From Anaeramoeba flamelloides (taxonomy: Eukaryota; Metamonada; Anaeramoebidae), in assembly GCA_027625915.1 (NCBI GenBank), contig JANTQA010000020.1, forward strand, positions 2,046,001-2,110,000: 64,000 nt of DNA, given 5' to 3'. The notes below the pieces were generated by a model. It saw nothing but the letters and a program-made list of their open reading frames with translations. It searched no databases and was not told where the DNA came from. Position 1 is the stretch's first letter. Each line of letters starts with the position of its first letter. Below, one piece after another: positions 24,223-35,440 of the stretch. The position numbers were made by a program, and so were the translations under genes.

Positions 24223-24844
24223 TAAATATATATATATATATATATATAATTGTGAAAGGCATGTATGTACCCAAAAAAGTACAATATCAATTATTTTTTT
24301 CATAATTAACCTTGGAAGAAAAAAAAAAGAAATAAAGAGAATAATATAAAATACAGGAAATATTTGATATTCTGATCAAGTGAATTTAAAAAATCAATAT
24401 ATTTTCTTAAAAAGTGATTAAAGAAAATTCTTATTATGCCACTAAGAATAAAAGGAAAACTTATATTGATTTTTTCAAATAGGGATCAAAGTAAACCTAA
24501 AACAGAAATAAATATGATTGTTTACAACCATTTTCACTATTATAATAACTTTATATTAGCATATTTTTATTAGTGACAATAGATATTTCAATAATAATAA
24601 ATTAGAAAATGAAGTAAACTAAAATTCAAAATTTTCCACACCGCTAAAATGTTCCAAACAATCACAATAATTCAATTTTATTGAAATTGAAGATAATTTT
24701 GATTTTTGTAAAATTTGATAATCATTTTTTCATCTTTTAGTTTTTGTTTTCATTTCATTGTTTGAATTACGTAATTTGTTTCATTGGATCAAACTTTTTT
24801 TGAACAATTGATATTAGGTTAAAGCTAAGTTGTTCCAAATAGAA

Positions 24845-25090
24845 GAACTCAAATAAAATTAGTTGGTAGTCTCTAACCATTTGATCGATCAATAATTCCT
24901 AATAGAAATTAAACAAATTTACTAATCAATTTTTTTGTTTTGCTCTCTCCAAAATTTTTAACACACCCTTGATTTATTTGTATTGATAATTATTTATTTA
25001 TTGTTTAGTGAGTATTGTAATATATAAAAAAGTGCTAACATTTCAATTAGTGAATGGCTCTAATTTGGTAAATCTTCTTGAATTGATTAA
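24845..25090 (+). repeat. Dispersed repeat shared with 9250-9700
   Basis: Blocks AAAATTAGTTGG, TCTCTAACCATTTGATC, CAATAATT and CTCTCTCCAAAATTTTTAAC match the CK1-intron copy in order. No termini resolved. Confidence 0.4.
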
Positions 25091-25939
25091 ATAAGTTTTT
25101 TTTTTCACAAATCGAATTTTGGTGTGTCAAAAATTTTGAAATGGGGTTTATATTTTAAAAAACAATAATTGAAAAAAAGAAAAGTAAAAATGTGAAAAAA
25201 TGATATCAATTTTGAAAATTTTAAAAGTAATATTTTTCTTCTAATATCCAACATAAACCAGTAAAACACACATATATCATTCATCAAAAATAAATCCTTA
25301 ACTGGAAAATATCTTAATATATAACGAAAAAGTAAAAGAAGATGAAATAAAAGAGAGAAATAGAGAAAAAAAACAAGTTTTATTATTAATTTTTATGAGT
25401 TTAAAATAACTTTTAATCGAACAAAGATAATAAAAATCACAGGAAAATTTATAATTATCATCATTATTAACAAAAGGAAAAAAATACAAGATACTCCGTT
25501 TTTTATTAAATAAGTTGGTCATTTTTATTCTGATATTTTTACTTGAATTTATTTTGTTAGATTCTTTCCAAAATTTCTTATAGATCTTTCAAAATTTGGA
25601 CACCCATACGAAAATTTGAAATTTTTGATAATATTTTTTGATTTTTTTTTTTAGTATTGTAGAAATTAAGCAGAATATTTTTGGTTTTTTTCGTCTTTTC
25701 AAAAAATTACAAATATACAGAAAAAATTTTTCCAAATTAAAAAAAAATTGAGTAGCAAACTTATGTGTAGTATTATATGTTTTTTTTATAACAGTTACTT
25801 TCATGTTTTGAATAAAAGAAATTATTTTGAATTTTGAAGATAAAATTGTTTAATTCTCAAATTTATACAAGAAATTTTTATTTTGAAACAATCAAATTCG
25901 ATTTTAGAATAAAAAAAAAACAGTTTATTTTTTTTTATT

Positions 25940-26050
25940 ATTACAGAAGAAGTGTTATTTAAACTCTAAATTTTCTTATACTTGTTTTTATGAAATATAC
26001 TTTAAGTTTAAAATAATAGATTTTATGATTATTAATTAACGAAAATATTT
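25940..26050 (+). repeat. Short dispersed repeat 'AGAAGTGT', copy 3
   Basis: GAAGAAGTGTTATTTAAACTC then AAAATAATAGATTTTATGAT; order matches 8625-8745 and 19100-19250. It abuts the Tc1/mariner element that starts at 26075. Confidence 0.45.
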
Positions 26051-26074
26051 CATAACTATCATAGTTTATAATTA

Positions 26075-27104
26075 AACTCAATTCCAAAAATTGGGGCACA
26101 CCTTCAAAATCAATTTAATTCCAAGAAAAGTGATATTTGACTCTTAAATAGAAACATAAGATATTAACAATCAATGTAAATAATTTTAAAGTTAATTATT
26201 TATCATTTTTTTTCATTTTTTTTTGATTTTTGATTTTCAATAATTTTTTTGATTTTTTTGGATTCTTTTTTTTTCAAAACTTTTCGAAAATCTCAAAATC
26301 ACTTTAAAATGAAATTTAAAAGTTTTCATTCTGATCACAAAAAAAATTTTTTTTTCTCTCAAAAAGAAAAAGATTCTTTTTTTATCGAGAAAAAATTTTT
26401 TGAAAAAAATCATGATATGGGGTGCTAGAGCACATTGCCTACAAACAGACCTTATTATCATTAATGGAAGTGTGAATACTGAATGTATTATTAATGATAT
26501 TATCAAAAAAATCAAATGTAATTCAACTCGCTATTTCAGAATATGGTGAGTTGAAATGGATTTTCCAAAAGGATGGAGCTTGTCCACATACTTCAAAAAA
26601 AAACTCAAACTTACTTAAATTCGGGGATGTAATGTTCTGGAACCTTGACCCCCAATTCCACAAATTTAAATCCAATTGGGAATTTATGGATACTAAACTG
26701 AAAAATTGTAACCAAAAAACGAAGAAGAATTTTTAAAATTTTCACTGATGTATGGAATACTTTGGGTTGGGAAACCTAAGAAAATTAGTAAACTCTATAT
26801 TTAAAAGGATAGATTTAGTTATCAAAAGACAAGCTGAATCTATTAATAGTTTTTATTAATTTTTCTTTCAATAAAAATGGATTTTTTTGGTAACCGTGTT
26901 CCAAAAAATAGGTGCACACTTTTTTTTTATTTTTTTTTTTTCAATTTTTCGAATTGAATTTTAAATTTACTATAAAATATATAAATAGTATTAGTTAAAT
27001 ATTTTCGGGTCTTTTATTATTTTAATGTTTAAGTATCATGTATTTTGGAGTATATTTTTATGAATGTAATTTTTTTTTTGTGTCCCAATTTTTGGAATTG
27101 AGTT
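26075..27104 (+). mobile_element. Tc1/mariner transposon, 1.03 kb, decayed transposase
   Basis: The left end AACTCAATTCCAAAAATTGG and right end TGTCCCAATTTTTGGAATTG then AGTT are inverted repeats of about 27 bp flanked by TA. Plus-strand readings give IMIWGARAHCLQ (the family's MVWG block) and GSVNTECI from about 26410. FQKDGACPHTS with the second catalytic Asp follows near 26550-26590. NLDPQFHKF then covers the place of the usual DLNPIE block, where the third acidic residue is absent. Frames change between these blocks and the N-terminal half is not readable. The superfamily call is secure from the motif order and TA ends; the copy cannot make an active enzyme as it stands. Confidence 0.85.
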
Positions 27105-27112
27105 TATTTCAA

Positions 27113-29508
27113 TAAAGTATAATTTCTTTTAAATTATTTTGAAATATTAATCTATCTATTTCTCTAGAAAGTGTATACCCACAAAAAATGATCAATATTC
27201 TAAATTATTTCTTTGTGTTCATATTTTATACAAAAAGTGTAAAATTTATTTTTTTTTTTTGATTGTATAGTAAATTTTTATAAGCAGTTAGTAAATGTTC
27301 TGAATTTTAGAATTGTTGAGCTGGAAGAATAACTTAATTATTTTTGAGTTATAAATAAAGAATTTTGGTTTTTTATGAATATAAAACATTTTTTTTTTTG
27401 GAGTTTATCCAAGGACCTTAGAGTGTCTGTTTTTTTCTTGAACTTTTAGAAAATTACGTAAATAATGAGATTATCTGTTTATTTTTTAAAACAAAATAAC
27501 GACATTCCAAACTCTTGGTATTCAATAATTCATTATAATTGTAATTTTACATATCTTGTTAAAAATATCTCATGTTTTTTTTTTTTTTTGAATTTCTATT
27601 AATTTGATAGTTGATTCTTTGATTATATTTTATTAATTATCCAAGATAATACAGATAATAATTTTTTATTTATTTTTTCGATTTAAATTTCTTATTATTT
27701 ACGGAAATTTACAAAATTTCGAATTAAAATTCAGTTTTATGTCTAAGTACTGGTGTTTTTCTGCTTATTTTATATATTTCAGTAATACACAAATTAATCC
27801 AATAATTCGAATAATTTAGGGTTTTTATTTTATAATTAAATATTTACCATCTTTTCAGCATTTCACTTAATATAAAATATTAAAATTGTTTAATTTTATT
27901 TATTTTTTTATTCAGTGATAGGAGTAATTAAATAAAAATTAACAAATAAAAAACAAAAAAAGAAGAAGAAAAATAATTAAAATATGTATATATAAAATAA
28001 ATTTTATCATTTTCATGGCCAAATAGACACTATCCACTTCCCGATACAGGAGGTAAAAACCTGAATGAAAGATTATCGATAATAAAAATTGTCTAATTTT
28101 ACCTATTATTTGTTAATAAAAAAATATATTTATTCTTAAATTTTATTTATTTTATTTGTTAAAATTACCATTATATAAAAAATATTAATAATATTTTTTA
28201 ACATATCCAATAATATGAATATTTATTTTTCCAAAAGAATTATCATATATATATATGTATGTATGTATATTTACTTTTATATTAATTTAATAAAGATTAT
28301 TAGGGTGTAATAGTGAAGTGAATAGTTATAAATTGAGTAAAAACTTGTATTATGTCAGAAATAAAAATAATACGAAGGATAAATACTCAAGGATAACAAG
28401 ATAGTATTTTTTTTAAAATATATTATTGATAATGTTACTTATAGCATATTATGTCTATACCATTTATCGAAAATTCTGATCTATAATGAAACCCAGAAGA
28501 AAAAATTTTTTCAGTGAGATCGAATTTTGTTTTCAATTGTTTTTTATGAAAAAGAAAATGATTAAAGTCTTATTTTTTTTGACCAAATATCAAAGTTTTT
28601 ACCTTTTTTATTGTAGTTTCTATCATTATTTATACCATAATAAGTCTTTGTTACCAGGAATATTAATATAAAGATTTTTTTTTTTTTTTGGTATTCATTC
28701 TTTGGTTAACCAAAAAAATTATTACTTCAGCAGGTTGAGAAATATCTTATTTTTTATGAATAACAGTTATAAACATTAAAGTTTTCAAGTCATTTTCAAA
28801 TATCACAAAGAAATAAGGGTTTTTTATTTTAAGACAAAATTTGATTTTTCAAAATAAATTTTTCTTGAAGATATTGTGGAAGTGGGTAATTTCATCCGGA
28901 AAATTCAAAATCATTTTTTTTTGATTCTCGCAAAAGATTATAATTGTCAAACCAATTCTTGTGGATAAGACAACAATATGTTGAAAAAATTTCAAATTAT
29001 AAACTTTTTTTGTCATATTTTTTTCATTATTTTGTACCTGAAAAATTACTTTTTTCAAAACTTTCAAAAATAAAAAAATTTGCTTAATAGATCTATATTT
29101 AATTGATAAAATTTTGTTAAACCCCTCTCATAATATTCATTTATTTAATCATCAATACCTCGTTTAGTTTTATTGGCTCGGATTTAATTTGGAAGATTAA
29201 TAATGAAAAATAATATCAAAATAAAACATTTTCTTTCAAAACCAAAACTTTCCGACATAAAATAAAAATAGATTTTCCCATTTTCAAGTCTTTAACTTAA
29301 TTTTTCGTAAAAATAATAGATTACGTTTTTTAGGAACATATTGAAAATATCTGAAATTTTTAAATTCAAAAAATCTACTCAAATTAATAAATTGCTTAGA
29401 TGAGGTTGGCATATCCATTTCTGAACCCAAGCAAGAAATTATATAAAAAAATTTTTAAGGATCCAATCAATAATTCATTTTTAAAAAATACTATCAACTT
29501 ACAATTTC
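27113..29508. other. Intergenic, no gene seen
   Basis: AT-rich sequence with (AT)n near 28243-28270. Short ORFs (61-72 codons) on both strands have no recognisable content. A small GC-richer patch at about 28015-28060 (CACTTCCCGATACAGGAGG) has no evident partner. Confidence 0.45.
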
Positions 29509-29945
29509 GGAGAAAAACTGAAACAATTTTAAAAAGTTAGATTTGTTTTTTTAATTGTAAATGTGAATCAAACTCGAAAATGAAAAAGTAAGATCAATTA
29601 ATAAAAGAAAAAATAATTAAATAAAGACACAATGAAGAATTCAACACAATAAGAGTTTTTCTAATTATCTTTTACTCAAAGAGTTCTTATTTGATTGTTC
29701 AATTATTAAAAATTTGTTGAAAAAATTCAACTATTTTTGAGATCTCCTAAATTACTCAAAAATTGTGATATTCAGAAAAGATTTAAATTGTGTTTTTTGG
29801 TTCGATTGTTAAATAATGTAAGAGATTATTCTCTGAATTTAATTTGAATCTTCTATCAATTGATTTTACTTTTCGTTTTGAGTTTCTATTGATGTATTCA
29901 AATTAAAAATCGGATTTAACTTTTTTTCCCTGTTTCAGTTTTTCA
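29509..29945. repeat. Foldback repeat F2, copy 2
   Basis: The left arm GAAAAACTGAAACAATTTTA ... AAAAAGTAAGATCAATTAAT matches, inverted, the right arm ending TTTTTTCCCTGTTTCAGTTTTT; arms are about 95 bp. Its centre (AAAAATTTGTTGAAAAAATTC, CTATTTTTGAGATCTCC) is homologous to F2 copy 1 at 43463-43854 in opposite orientation. Confidence 0.7.
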
Positions 29946-31856
29946 CCTTCATAATTAATAGTTTTCTTTTTTCTTTAAAAAGCAAAAAAAAAAATGTGAT
30001 TTAATTTCATGAATTTTCTTTTCTTGGTTTCCTCAAGCTGATCATACTTTTTTTACAGTTGGTATTGCCAAAATGTATAACTACAGAATATTGTCAATAA
30101 CTTATTTTAAATCTTTAATCATTAATCAGATTAATTAACCCTTAGCAGAAAAATTAACGATTTTTTTTTCAATTGTTATTTTCCAATGAATAAATGAAAA
30201 TTTTGATTTAAAATTCCAAATATTTTACATGGGTTTAATTGAACCAACCACAAAGATCTTAGAAACAATCACTGATAAATGGTATTTCTGTTGAGTACTT
30301 TAAGCTTCCTTATAAGATTTTTAGAAGAAAATTTTGATGAGTTGAATTTGATTTTTAGCAATCTCGATAAAATTGAGAAAAAACTTTTTGAAATAAAAAA
30401 AGGTTTTCTGGGAATGGAAGAAGCTCGGGTCTTACTTATGTTTTACCATTTTCATCAAATTCCATGAATTTGAGATTGGAAAAAATATTTGAAATTTGTT
30501 TCTCATAAAGAATACACTTTCCTCTTTTAATTGTCAAAACAGAGTGAAAAAAGTCCATAATTCAAACAAAGAATTATTTTTCAAAAGTCAGAAAACTTTA
30601 GATAAATATTCTCTTTTGAAAATTCTTAAATTAAGTGATCAGATAGTACCAGAAAAGTTGGACTATACCCTTTCTTTCTGGAAATTTTTATTATTTTTCT
30701 TTTAAAAAGTCTTTTAATAGATTATTCAGTAAGCTCCTAACTTTCTTGATTAATCATTTTTTATATGGGTTGTAAAATTACCCATCTTGAAGTTTCCATC
30801 TCTTAGTTAAGGGATTTATTTTGTTGCAAATAATTATTAGTAAAAATTTTCCACTTCTTTTTTGTTTTGAAAAATTTTTTTTCCAATCAAAACAACAATC
30901 ATATTTCCAATTCCACTATTTTTGACAAGTTTTAATAGGGGTGCTCAAATTTTCTTAATAAGGGGTGATTGTTTGAAAATATGTTATTTTTTTTGCAATT
31001 TGTTTCGATCCAAAAATCATTTCTCAAAACAGATAAAATAAGAAAACAAATGTTTAAAAATTCAAAGAAAAACTACGAACCTCAGAATAAGTCACTTCGA
31101 AGTTGGATACTTCATTTTGTAAAAAAGGGAATTTTCTTGATAAAAAAAAACTCTTTTGTTAATTAGTTAGACTTTATTTTTAGAAAATTAACTGTTTTTC
31201 AAAAGCAAAAATTGTTTTTAAATTTGCAAAAAGAAGAATTGACAAGTAAACAAATAACTTTACTGAGAAAGGATAACAAACCAGAGTGAGATCAAAAAAC
31301 AAGTGTGTGGTTTTTAAACTGTATTTGGACAAAACAACAATTTGATTTAAAAAATCGAAAATCTTCATCAAGATTGCTTGTCAAAAAAAAACCAAAACAG
31401 AATTGGACAAGCTCTTCACCTAACCCAAGACCCTTTTCAAAAATTGAAAAAAAAAAGCTTGGTTTGGAAAGGTCTGATCATTTAAAAACACCCCAAAAAA
31501 TATAATTTTTTTTGACAAGATGAAAAAACTTTAACAATAGACGATAAAAAAATCGTACACACAAAACTAACAGCCACTTAGGCTCAAGAGAACAAAAGAT
31601 TTTTTCATTTAGATTTTATTTCTGTTCGATACATCACATTTTATTTTTATTTTTTTAATTTCTTTCTTGTTTTTTTAATAATTTTTTCCTTAAAACTTTT
31701 TCAATAAAAACAGACCACGCCCGCCCAGCCGTTTTTAGGTTCAAGAATTCTTTATTGCAATTCTTTTCAATTTTCGAAAAAATTTTCTAAAAAAAAAAAA
31801 AAAAAAAAAATTAATCATCCAAACATTAAAAGGGAATCAGAAAAATAATTTTTTCT
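29946..31856. other. Upstream region of the Rxt3-like gene
   Basis: No gene recognised. Frames at 30279-30467 and 30496-30705 are somewhat protein-like (Glu/Lys-rich) but lack a supported start, splice sites or family. Closer to the gene there is the GC-rich patch at 31714-31733, listed separately. Confidence 0.4.
31714..31733 (+). promoter_or_regulatory. GC-rich patch 125 bp upstream of the Rxt3-like start
   Basis: GACCACGCCCGCCCAGCCG is nearly pure G/C in DNA that is otherwise mostly A/T, and lies in the expected promoter/5'-UTR position. It resembles GC-box-like activator sites; binding is inference. Confidence 0.4.
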
Positions 31857-34133
31857 ATGCAAAATAACATGATCCATTCAGAAAATTACAAAAGTAAACC
31901 AAAACCCCAATCGGTGGGACCGTTTTTGTACCCAAACACGACCCTTGTTGATCTCTTTACGGAGATACCCGACTATGTTCTGCAAAATTACAAAATAACA
32001 TTTTTTGTGCCCTTTGCGGAGCTTAACTATGACAATGAAAAAGTACAACAGCGCTGGATCTGGGCGAATGGAAACAAATACCATTACTCGTCTGACATCG
32101 TCTCCATCCTGATCCACTCTTCACAGTTCATCCCAAATAAAACCGCACACCAGCTGGAAGGCATCATTGTCAAGTTTACGGTTTTGAAGGAATTAGTCCC
32201 AAAATTTGTAATGAAGCGGAAAAACGGGATCAGGTCAAGGTATTCTGCAAAAAAGAAAGGTAGGTGCGTCCAAGTTGTCAACACTACGCTCGTGCATCGT
32301 CTTGATCAAAAACCTACATATTTTCTCACAATTCCCGAATTTGCTGATTCGCTGAACAAAAAGCTGGAAATAAATCGGCCACAAAACGAACGAAAAAGAA
32401 ATTTCCACCATCTCAAGAGCCAAAACCGAAACCAAAGCCAAAATACCACTGGCCGCAGTAGCCACACAGATGGTGGGGGATTCAAACAAGACAATTTGGA
32501 AAGCAACCAAAATTCGCTAAAATTTGGAAAAAAAATTAAAAAACTCCAAACAGAAAAAAAATTGTTAACCCAGAACCAGTTCCAGGATCATGATCCTGAT
32601 CAGGATCAGGATCCGAACAAAAACAGAAACTACAGTTTAAATCAAAATATCAATTTAGAATTTCAAAACAACAAACAGCAAGCGTTTCCAAATTACACTT
32701 TTGTTAACCAAGTCACAAATTTGAATGCGTACCAGAACAACACAATTTTGAACCGAAATAACGGGTTTGCGCAGATAGGCGATCAAAACAGCAACCCGCT
32801 TCTTGCAAATTCTTACAATTTTTTCCTTCAACAGAACAATTTTCAGAAGGATCCAAATAACCGTTACGTCGGCAGAAGTCATGAAAACGAACAAAGCAAG
32901 ATTAATTATCTGACTGTCGAAAATTTTCAAAAACTGAATTCGGCCTACAGCACCGAGATGAAATTTAACCAATTACAAAACCCGAACTACCAATTCAATC
33001 CAAAATTCCAAACGAAGGAAAACAATGGTACAAAAAGTACCCAAAGTGTGGAGACTAGCATTCCAAACCGGAATAGGATTGGTAACGAGCAGGGCCTTTA
33101 CAAAAACAACCAAGCTAATCAAGAGAATGCCCTAATTCAGAATAAAAACCATTTTGAGTCTAACAAACGTTCTGGCGATGAGCTTTCGCCCGAGTTTAAT
33201 AATAAAATCACACATAAAAATCTCAATGAGAATTTAAAAATGCAGCTTTTGTCCACAAATTTGAAAAACCAAAAGAAATTAAAAAAAAGAATGAAGAATA
33301 AAAAAAAATCAAAAAATCGAAAATTTAAATTTAAAAATGAATTTGGAGAAAATAATAAGAATGTGAATGAAAAAGGGAATGGGTACGAACATGAAAACGA
33401 ATATAGCATGGACGAGAGTGATAACGAAGAAGAGTATCGTTGGCATAATTATCAAAATAAAAATGATTTTGACTATCTAAAAAAAAAACGAAAAAAAAAA
33501 AAATTGATTTCCAAAATTATTCAAAAATCTTTGGAGCTAAACCATTCATCAAAGGAGAAAAAAAACCCTTTAAGCAATAATTTGTTTTCAAATAATAGCA
33601 TTTTTGATTTATTTGAAAACTTGGAAAAAATTCAAAACCATCAAAAGGATACCAAACCCCAATTTTTTCAGGTTAGCTTATTTTTTTCTCTGTCAAATGA
33701 CCCATGCTTATCATATAACCCCGATTTTGCCTTTAAAAACGAATTGCAAAACAACAACAAAAACAACAACAACAACAACAACAAGAACAGCAACAACAAC
33801 AACAACAGCAACAGGCAGTCGATTATTGAGATCTTTTTATCAAAAGTGTTATATTTAGAATCTTCAAAACAAAGATTTGAACTATCTCTAAACCAAAGCG
33901 GGCTTTTCCAAATATACCGAATTAAAAGACCCTCTTCACACAACTTGGCCTCAATGCGGCTTAAAGGAAAAATACCCATAAATAAAAGCGATAAGATCCA
34001 GATAAAAAATGATTTGTCTTGGAGTGACATCAGCTGGGAGAAAAAAAATGTTACATTCCGAGATTTTAAAATTGCACCAATTAAAATGTTTTGGTGTGAG
34101 AGAATTAAAATTTTGGGCAAAAATATCCTTTAA
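31857..34133 (+). CDS. Rxt3-domain-like protein (histone deacetylase complex subunit), 758 aa
   Basis: Single exon, ATG at 31857 (MQNNMIHSENYKS) to TAA. Residues 35-150 match the Rxt3 pattern in order. FFVPFAELNYDNEKVQQR is followed by WIWANGNKYHYSSDIVSILI then HSSQF, where the family has R-LWG-x-x-Y-x-DDSD-V-A-V-L-x-H. Then come a beta-rich VKFTVLKEL, NGIRSR and CVQVVNTTLVHRL. A 350-residue Asn/Gln/Lys-rich linker follows, including DHDPDQDQDP, a basic KKRMKNKKKSKNRK stretch and poly-N. The C-terminus resumes family-like sequence: FSLSNDPCLSYNPDF, FELSLNQSGLFQIYRI and SWSDISWEKKNVTF. By family knowledge Rxt3 is a subunit of the Rpd3L/Sin3 deacetylase complex and acts on chromatin in the nucleus. 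The domain is split by the low-complexity linker, so I am fairly but not fully sure. Confidence 0.7.
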   Translation: MQNNMIHSENYKSKPKPQSVGPFLYPNTTLVDLFTEIPDYVLQNYKITFFVPFAELNYDNEKVQQRWIWANGNKYHYSSDIVSILIHSSQFIPNKTAHQLEGIIVKFTVLKELVPKFVMKRKNGIRSRYSAKKKGRCVQVVNTTLVHRLDQKPTYFLTIPEFADSLNKKLEINRPQNERKRNFHHLKSQNRNQSQNTTGRSSHTDGGGFKQDNLESNQNSLKFGKKIKKLQTEKKLLTQNQFQDHDPDQDQDPNKNRNYSLNQNINLEFQNNKQQAFPNYTFVNQVTNLNAYQNNTILNRNNGFAQIGDQNSNPLLANSYNFFLQQNNFQKDPNNRYVGRSHENEQSKINYLTVENFQKLNSAYSTEMKFNQLQNPNYQFNPKFQTKENNGTKSTQSVETSIPNRNRIGNEQGLYKNNQANQENALIQNKNHFESNKRSGDELSPEFNNKITHKNLNENLKMQLLSTNLKNQKKLKKRMKNKKKSKNRKFKFKNEFGENNKNVNEKGNGYEHENEYSMDESDNEEEYRWHNYQNKNDFDYLKKKRKKKKLISKIIQKSLELNHSSKEKKNPLSNNLFSNNSIFDLFENLEKIQNHQKDTKPQFFQVSLFFSLSNDPCLSYNPDFAFKNELQNNNKNNNNNNNKNSNNNNNSNRQSIIEIFLSKVLYLESSKQRFELSLNQSGLFQIYRIKRPSSHNLASMRLKGKIPINKSDKIQIKNDLSWSDISWEKKNVTFRDFKIAPIKMFWCERIKILGKNIL

Positions 34134-34789
34134 ATTTTTACATTCAATTCTAGTACGATCAATACAAACATTCACCATTATAATCATCATCATCATTATT
34201 ATTATTGTGATTATGATCATGGGTTTTTATTATTATTAGCATCATTGCCCCCATCTCCCCGCCCCACTTTTATTTCTTCATGTTTTAATTTGTTAGCATA
34301 TTTGATTTTATCAATTTTATTTTTTTAAATTTAGTTTGTTTATTACTTTCTATTTAATTTATTTTCTTTTTATTTTCCAATATTTTAATATATTTTAATT
34401 GTTTTTTAAATTGTTTTTTTTTTTTTTTTATTTTTTTTATAATTAATTCCTGTTTTTTCTTTACCATTTTCTTCGCCACCTTTCTTATTTCTTTTGATTT
34501 TTATTTTGAAAAATGTTATAAGTTTGTTCAAGAATTGTTACAAATTTATTTTTTTATTAATAAATAAGATTATTTTTTAATTTATTCGACCTTTTTTTTT
34601 TTTTTTTCGGATCAAAACTATTTTTTATAATTATTGACCTTGCCTTAAAAATACCAAATATTTGTTAATAAGAGTTTAAAAGAGATGGTTAAGTTCTAAA
34701 ATATATATTGAAAGAAATCCTTTTTTGAGTTGGTTTTGTTTGTGATGTTTAAAGATCAAAATTATAAAAATAATCTTCAACTCCAAGAA

Positions 34790-34950
34790 AAACATTTTTG
34801 TTTCAAAGGGGCTTAGTTGTCTTCTGTTGATTACATACGTTTGAAGGATTTGAATGGATTTTGGAAGAAGAAAAAATTTAATTTAGAAATTACGAAATTG
34901 AGATCATTTTTTCATATTTTTTCACATTTTTTTTTTTATTTTTTCCCTAT
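34790..34950 (+). mobile_element. M1 family fragment (left part only)
   Basis: TTTCAAAGGGGCTTAGTTGT, ACATACGTTTGAAGGATTTG, GGAAGAAGAAAAAATTTAAT and the ATTTTTTCACATTTTTT tract follow M1 copy 1 in order. The right half and TIR are absent. Confidence 0.65.
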
Positions 34951-35339
34951 GTGAAATTTTTTTATTGGGAAGAAGAGTTAAAAAGCTAAAAAATCAACTC
35001 ATTACTTATAGACATTGAATTTAATGAAAAATAGAAACAGGTATAACTTTAAAAGAAAATCTAGAAAAAAAAAGTAATTCAATGTTCAAAGATTAAAGCA
35101 AATATGAACAAAAATAATAAAGAAATTACAGCCAATTAAACAACCTTCCCAAATGAAACAGCTGTAATTATTTATCAAACTAAGTTGGATTGACAAATAA
35201 AACGTAACTGTGATTTTGGGTGTTCTTATTTAAAGAGGGAATTGTTTTTTTTTTTTGGGATTTTTTACCAATTTCTTCTTATACATTCTTTTTCAATTTC
35301 TTTTTGTATTTTTCTTATTTCTTATTAATATTTCTTTGT

Positions 35340-35440
35340 GTTTTTTAATTTTGCTTTTTAAACATAAAAAAAAATGGGTATGTCTTTCCCTTGAACAATC
35401 GTGAAATCTATGATTTTACCTATGATGAATTTATCCTAAC
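35340..35440 (-). repeat. Short dispersed repeat 'AGAAGTGT', inverted partial copy
   Basis: On the minus strand: AATCATAGATTTCACGATTG then TTCAAGGGAAAGACATACCC and TATGTTTAAAAAGCAAAA, about 90% the same as 19176-19245. The two are the closest pair in the family. Confidence 0.55.

Larger units (their letters stand above)
23724..26074. other. Intergenic, no gene seen
   Basis: Contains the M3 relic at 24026-24222, an (AT)n tract at 24227-24249, the repeat at 24845-25090 and the AGAAGTGT repeat at 25940-26050. The minus-strand ORFs of 60-74 codons are Phe/Lys-rich translations of AT-rich DNA. Confidence 0.5.

Noticed and set aside
30279-30705. Two Glu/Lys-rich plus-strand frames upstream of the Rxt3-like gene
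   Set aside because: They look mildly protein-like, but no acceptor/donor pair joins them and no family is visible.
33668-34220. Minus-strand ORFs over the Rxt3-like gene
   Set aside because: Antisense of poly-N and A-rich codons; no start context or family features.
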